Made by a program: the position numbers and the translations under genes
Shown here: piece after piece, positions 60,873 to 64,000 of the stretch
Layout: each line of letters begins with the position of its first letter
Numbering within the stretch: position 1 is the stretch's first letter
Notes under the pieces: model-generated
The model's database searches: none
Seen by the model: the letters and a program-made list of their open reading frames with translations, nothing else
Told to the model about the DNA's origin: nothing
NCBI GenBank assembly: GCA_029783825.1
Contig: JAREIK010003088.1
Coordinates: 1,294,084 to 1,358,083, forward strand
DNA: 64,000 bases
Source: Sapria himalayana
Taxonomy: Eukaryota > Streptophyta > Magnoliopsida > Malpighiales > Rafflesiaceae
Reading direction: 5' to 3'

Positions 60873-61390
60873 TAGATGTGTCAATTGGGCCGGCTCGGCC
60901 CGACACGAGGCACCGCACTATTCGGCCGTGCCTGGGCCGGCCCAGCACAGGAATTTCCCGTGTCCTTGCCTGTGTTTTGCCGTGCCGAGGCCAACCGGGC
61001 AGGAATTTCTCATGCCCTTGCCCGTGTCGTGTTGTGCCGAGGCCAACTGGGCAGGAATTTCTCGTGCCCTTGCCCGTGCCATGCCTAGGCTAACTGGGCC
61101 CGTTGGCACGATACCTTTGCACGAGGCGAGAAACTGCCATAGGGGTAGAAGCTGAGCCTGACGGGCGAGGCTCGCCGAGCCCTGAAAGTGAAGAAGAGTT
61201 GCGGCGGTGCAGTATCGCTTTGCCGTGCCGCCAAAATAGCCAAACCCTATTTTTTTTAAAATTAGGGAGGATTCGTTCTGCGGGGTCGTGCCGGGCTGAC
61301 CTCCAACCATGCCTTGCCCGACATCGAAGCATGGTCGGACAGACTAAAAATGGGCCGGGTTGACCTCTCACGACCTGTTTGACACCTCTA
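60873..61390. mobile_element. GC-rich hAT-like MITE, copy S
   Basis: This 518-bp element has ends TAGATGTGTCAATTGGG and GTTTGACACCTCTA and flanks ATAAAAGT (60865-60872) and ATAAAAAT (61391-61398), matching at 7 of 8. It carries an internal tandem of about 63 bp, with GGCAGGAATTTCTC(A/G)TGCCC units at about 60999 and 61050. It lies 132 bp after the Rpr2-type stop codon. Confidence 0.87.
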
Positions 61391-61632
61391 ATAAAAATGT
61401 GAGTGTTCTAGTTTGGATGGTATGCTTGGGGTAGGTCAAATTTTAATGAGTCTGCTAGGGGCTTGATGGTGAGTGAGTGATGACTCAAGTGGGCCCTTTT
61501 GAATTTAGTTTAAGAATACACGTGGGATAGGTTCAACATGATTGCTTGCTCTTAGCTTAGTATGTGTGTGTGTGTGCATGTTTTTTTGACTCCTGGCACA
61601 ACATGGCTAAATTGGATGTGTTGGGCATAATT

Positions 61633-62095
61633 TAGAGGTGTCAACTGGGCATGGCCGGCCCGGCCCGGCACGAGGCACGGCACGGTTCGGCCGTTCCTGG
61701 GCCGGCCTAGCACGGAAAAATTTCGTGCCCGGGCCCGTGTCGTGCTCGGGTCAGCCACCAGCCATGCCATGCCGTGCCTGACCTGGCACGGTTCGGCCCG
61801 TGGCACGACACACCGGCACGGGTTCATCCCGTGCCGTGTGTCCCTTGAGCCCGACCCTGCGATGGTCCCTCCCTCAAAAAAGACCTCGGGTCGGGTCTGA
61901 TTCGACCCGACCCGCGGTCCCCCGAATCTCAAAACGTACGGACAGGCCAGCTCGAGCGGGCCAGGCACGGCACAGCCTGCCGTGCCTATGGGCCATGCTG
62001 GGCCCGGCTATTTTAAACAGTGCCGGGCTAGGCACGCTAGTGCTCAAAAAAAAAACAGCCCGCGCTAGGCTGGCCCGTCCCGTTTGACACCTCTA
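61633..62095. mobile_element. GC-rich hAT-like MITE, copy T
   Basis: This 463-bp element has ends TAGAGGTGTCAACTGGG and GTTTGACACCTCTA and flanks GCATAATT (61625-61632) and GCATAACT (62096-62103), matching at 7 of 8. It has a nearly perfect internal palindrome (61882-61919). A further, very old remnant (GAAGTGTCAATTGGGCC) follows at about 62140. Confidence 0.9.
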
Positions 62096-62559
62096 GCATA
62101 ACTAGCTTGAGTTGTATTTAGTTTAAGAATACATTTGGGAATGTTTGAAGTGTCAATTGGGCCAAGCGGCTTGAGCATAGCTTCACTTAGTTCAGAGTCG
62201 TGTCTGGATTCGTCTCGTGTTGAGCCAGGGTTCATGGCATGTGCAGTCTAGTTCAACCTAGCTGGCCAAACCACGCTAGGCTAACTTGACCTAGAGTAGC
62301 TTGGAATGAGCCCAGGAAATCTTGAACCTAACACAAGTTAGCTTCATGATTAATAATTTGTTTTCCTTAAACTTACTTTAATTTGTTATAAATAATTTGT
62401 ATGTTTAAAATTATATCATTTTCATTTTATTAATTATTAATTAATTATAAATTATAATGTGGAAGAAATTAGAAATTTCTTCTCCCCCAAATTTTAAAGA
62501 GAACTATTTTTAGTAACCTGAAAAAAGTTAAAAGAACATCCGAAGTAACTGATGTTTAA

Positions 62560-62900
62560 TTTACTGAATTATTTAGAGTGTTTGACCTCGATTTCCGACC
62601 TCCGATGCAAGGAGCGATAGACGGCAAGGGCGACCGGCGACGACGATGACAGGCACGTGTTCGATCCTGCGTCACGTCAACTGTACAATCTCTATGAATT
62701 TGATATTCTCTAGAACAAAATCGCATAATATTTGCTCTCGTGATCTCTTACATCAGCTTCATTTCTCCACTTTGTGAGTGTTAATGGCGGATTTCGAGGA
62801 ATTTCGAACATATGGAGTTTCGTTAATGTGATTTTGAGAATGAGGAGCAAGGAACACGAGAGAAGAGAACGGGATGACGTCCTCCAAAAGGTAGCTATAT
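62560..62900 (+). other. Possible first exon or leader of a downstream gene
   Basis: A GC-richer patch (GACGGCAAGGGCGACCGGCG at about 62612) is followed by short frames. One, ATG at 62839 (MRSKEHERRERDDVLQK), runs into a donor-like AAAGGTAGCT. No family is recognisable and no second exon was found before the window ends. Confidence 0.2.
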
Positions 62901-63350
62901 GGAATATCCCGTAATATTCATTATTGTCTACTCTCGCACTGGTTGGCTAGGTTTCTGAATTTTGATGAAATTGCCATTTGTTGGATTCACGTGTTCCAAT
63001 TGAGCTAAATATTTTTAAAAATAGGAAAAAAAATCAAAATTAACTCAAGCTATCAGACTAATTGAACTAAATACAACGCATAGTAAGTGCTCGTTCTTCA
63101 TGTTTAACTCTAACGAAAGATTCTTTCATATTTTTGATTTGAAATAGCTTAGCAAAGCTATTTTGATCCAATTGGTCAAGCTATAAATACCATTAATTTA
63201 TATGATTTCTTTGATGAATAATTATTTTGTTAAGATTTTTTAATTATTTTTATTATCAAAGTACATTATTTCTCTCCATTTCTTTTTATTTCCATCTTAT
63301 TTAAAAATAATATGTCGATCTAAAATCACATTGTATTTATTAAATAATAT

Positions 63351-64000
63351 AATTGATTGATCCATTGTTTTGTGATTTGTCTTACAATAACATCTTCAAT
63401 CAAAATTATTTTGGATATGATTTTTGTGTTGTTTAATAACTTAATTTTCATAATTTTTTTATTATATACATAAAAGATAATTTGTTAATTAAAATATTAT
63501 ATAAATTATATCATGAAACAAAATAAAAATCACATGCAAGATCATCTTGATGGAAGAAATGATCGCATAAAAATGTCGTACCCATTACACAAGACTTCTG
63601 CTTAGTGGCTACTGCAGACTTTTGAAGAGAATAATATCTCAATAATTTTATCTCTTAATTTTATCTCTTAATTTTATCTTATTCAAAATTAGTATTGATT
63701 GATCTTTTGTTTTGTGATCTATCTTACAAGTTGTAATATGTTCAATCAAAAATATTTTTCATTTGATTTTGTTTTGTTTAACAACTTAATTTTCATGATA
63801 TTTCTAAAATATACATAAAAAGATAATTCGTTAATTAAAATATTCTAGAAATCATCTCATGAAACAAAATAAAGATCACATGCAAGATCATTTTTGATGG
63901 AAGAAATGATCATATAAATATGTCGTACCTAGTACACAAGACTTCTGCTTAGTGACTACTAAAGAATTTTGAAGAGATTAATATTTTAATAATTTTATCG
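63351..64000. repeat. Tandem duplication of about 344 bp, cut by the window end
   Basis: The block starting TTGATTGATCCATTG at 63351 is repeated from about 63695. Shared words include TTTTGTGAT, ACATGCAAGATCAT, TGATGGAAGAAATGATC and ACACAAGACTTCTGCTTAGTG. The second copy runs to the window edge. Confidence 0.82.

Overview
The window is nuclear DNA of a flowering plant. It is AT-rich and full of simple repeats, its genes have many GT-AG introns, and the proteins I could assemble belong to plant families. I cannot name the species. I assembled four complete split genes whose exon lengths and phases close exactly, and one single-exon gene with a one-base frameshift.

Layout. (1) 1837-2213 (+): CC-type (ROXY) glutaredoxin with a -1 frameshift after its active site. 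(2) 3604-26143 (-): ten-exon PQBP1-type WW-domain spliceosomal protein of 358 aa spread over 22.5 kb, including one 13.4-kb intron. (3) 30552-41360 (+): eleven-exon SPB1-type ribosomal RNA 2'-O-methyltransferase of 815 aa. (4) 45008-52853 (+): seven-exon C3HC zinc-finger protein (ILP1/ZC3HC1 type) of 915 aa. (5) 59252-60740 (+): two-exon Rpr2/Rpp21/Snm1-type RNase P/MRP subunit of 253 aa. PQBP1 and SPB1 diverge from a 4.4-kb spacer; the glutaredoxin and PQBP1 converge. SPB1 and the Rpr2-type protein both act in RNA maturation, but nothing suggests that the genes form a functional cluster.

Most of the remaining DNA is introns and spacers holding repeats. The dominant one is a GC-rich, non-autonomous DNA transposon family with ends like TAGAGGTGTCAA/TTGACACCTCTA. 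Many copies have 8-bp target-site duplications (hAT-like), and many share a 38-bp internal palindrome. About 20 copies or remnants occur here, in introns of all four split genes and near gene ends. One nested pair makes up almost all of PQBP1 intron 7 and supplies part of its 5' splice site. Other families are a Mutator-like element (9-bp duplication, about 80-bp inverted ends), a GGACACGG-rich element (9-bp duplication), a TCGAG-rich element, a TATATCG-rich element and a long foldback. Tandem repeats include a 35-bp minisatellite of about 39 units in SPB1 intron 6, a 240-bp triplication in the C3HC gene, a 480-bp duplication in PQBP1 intron 2, and microsatellite fields.

Gene structures come from reading splice junctions by eye against remembered family conservation. 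Transcript data would be the decisive test.
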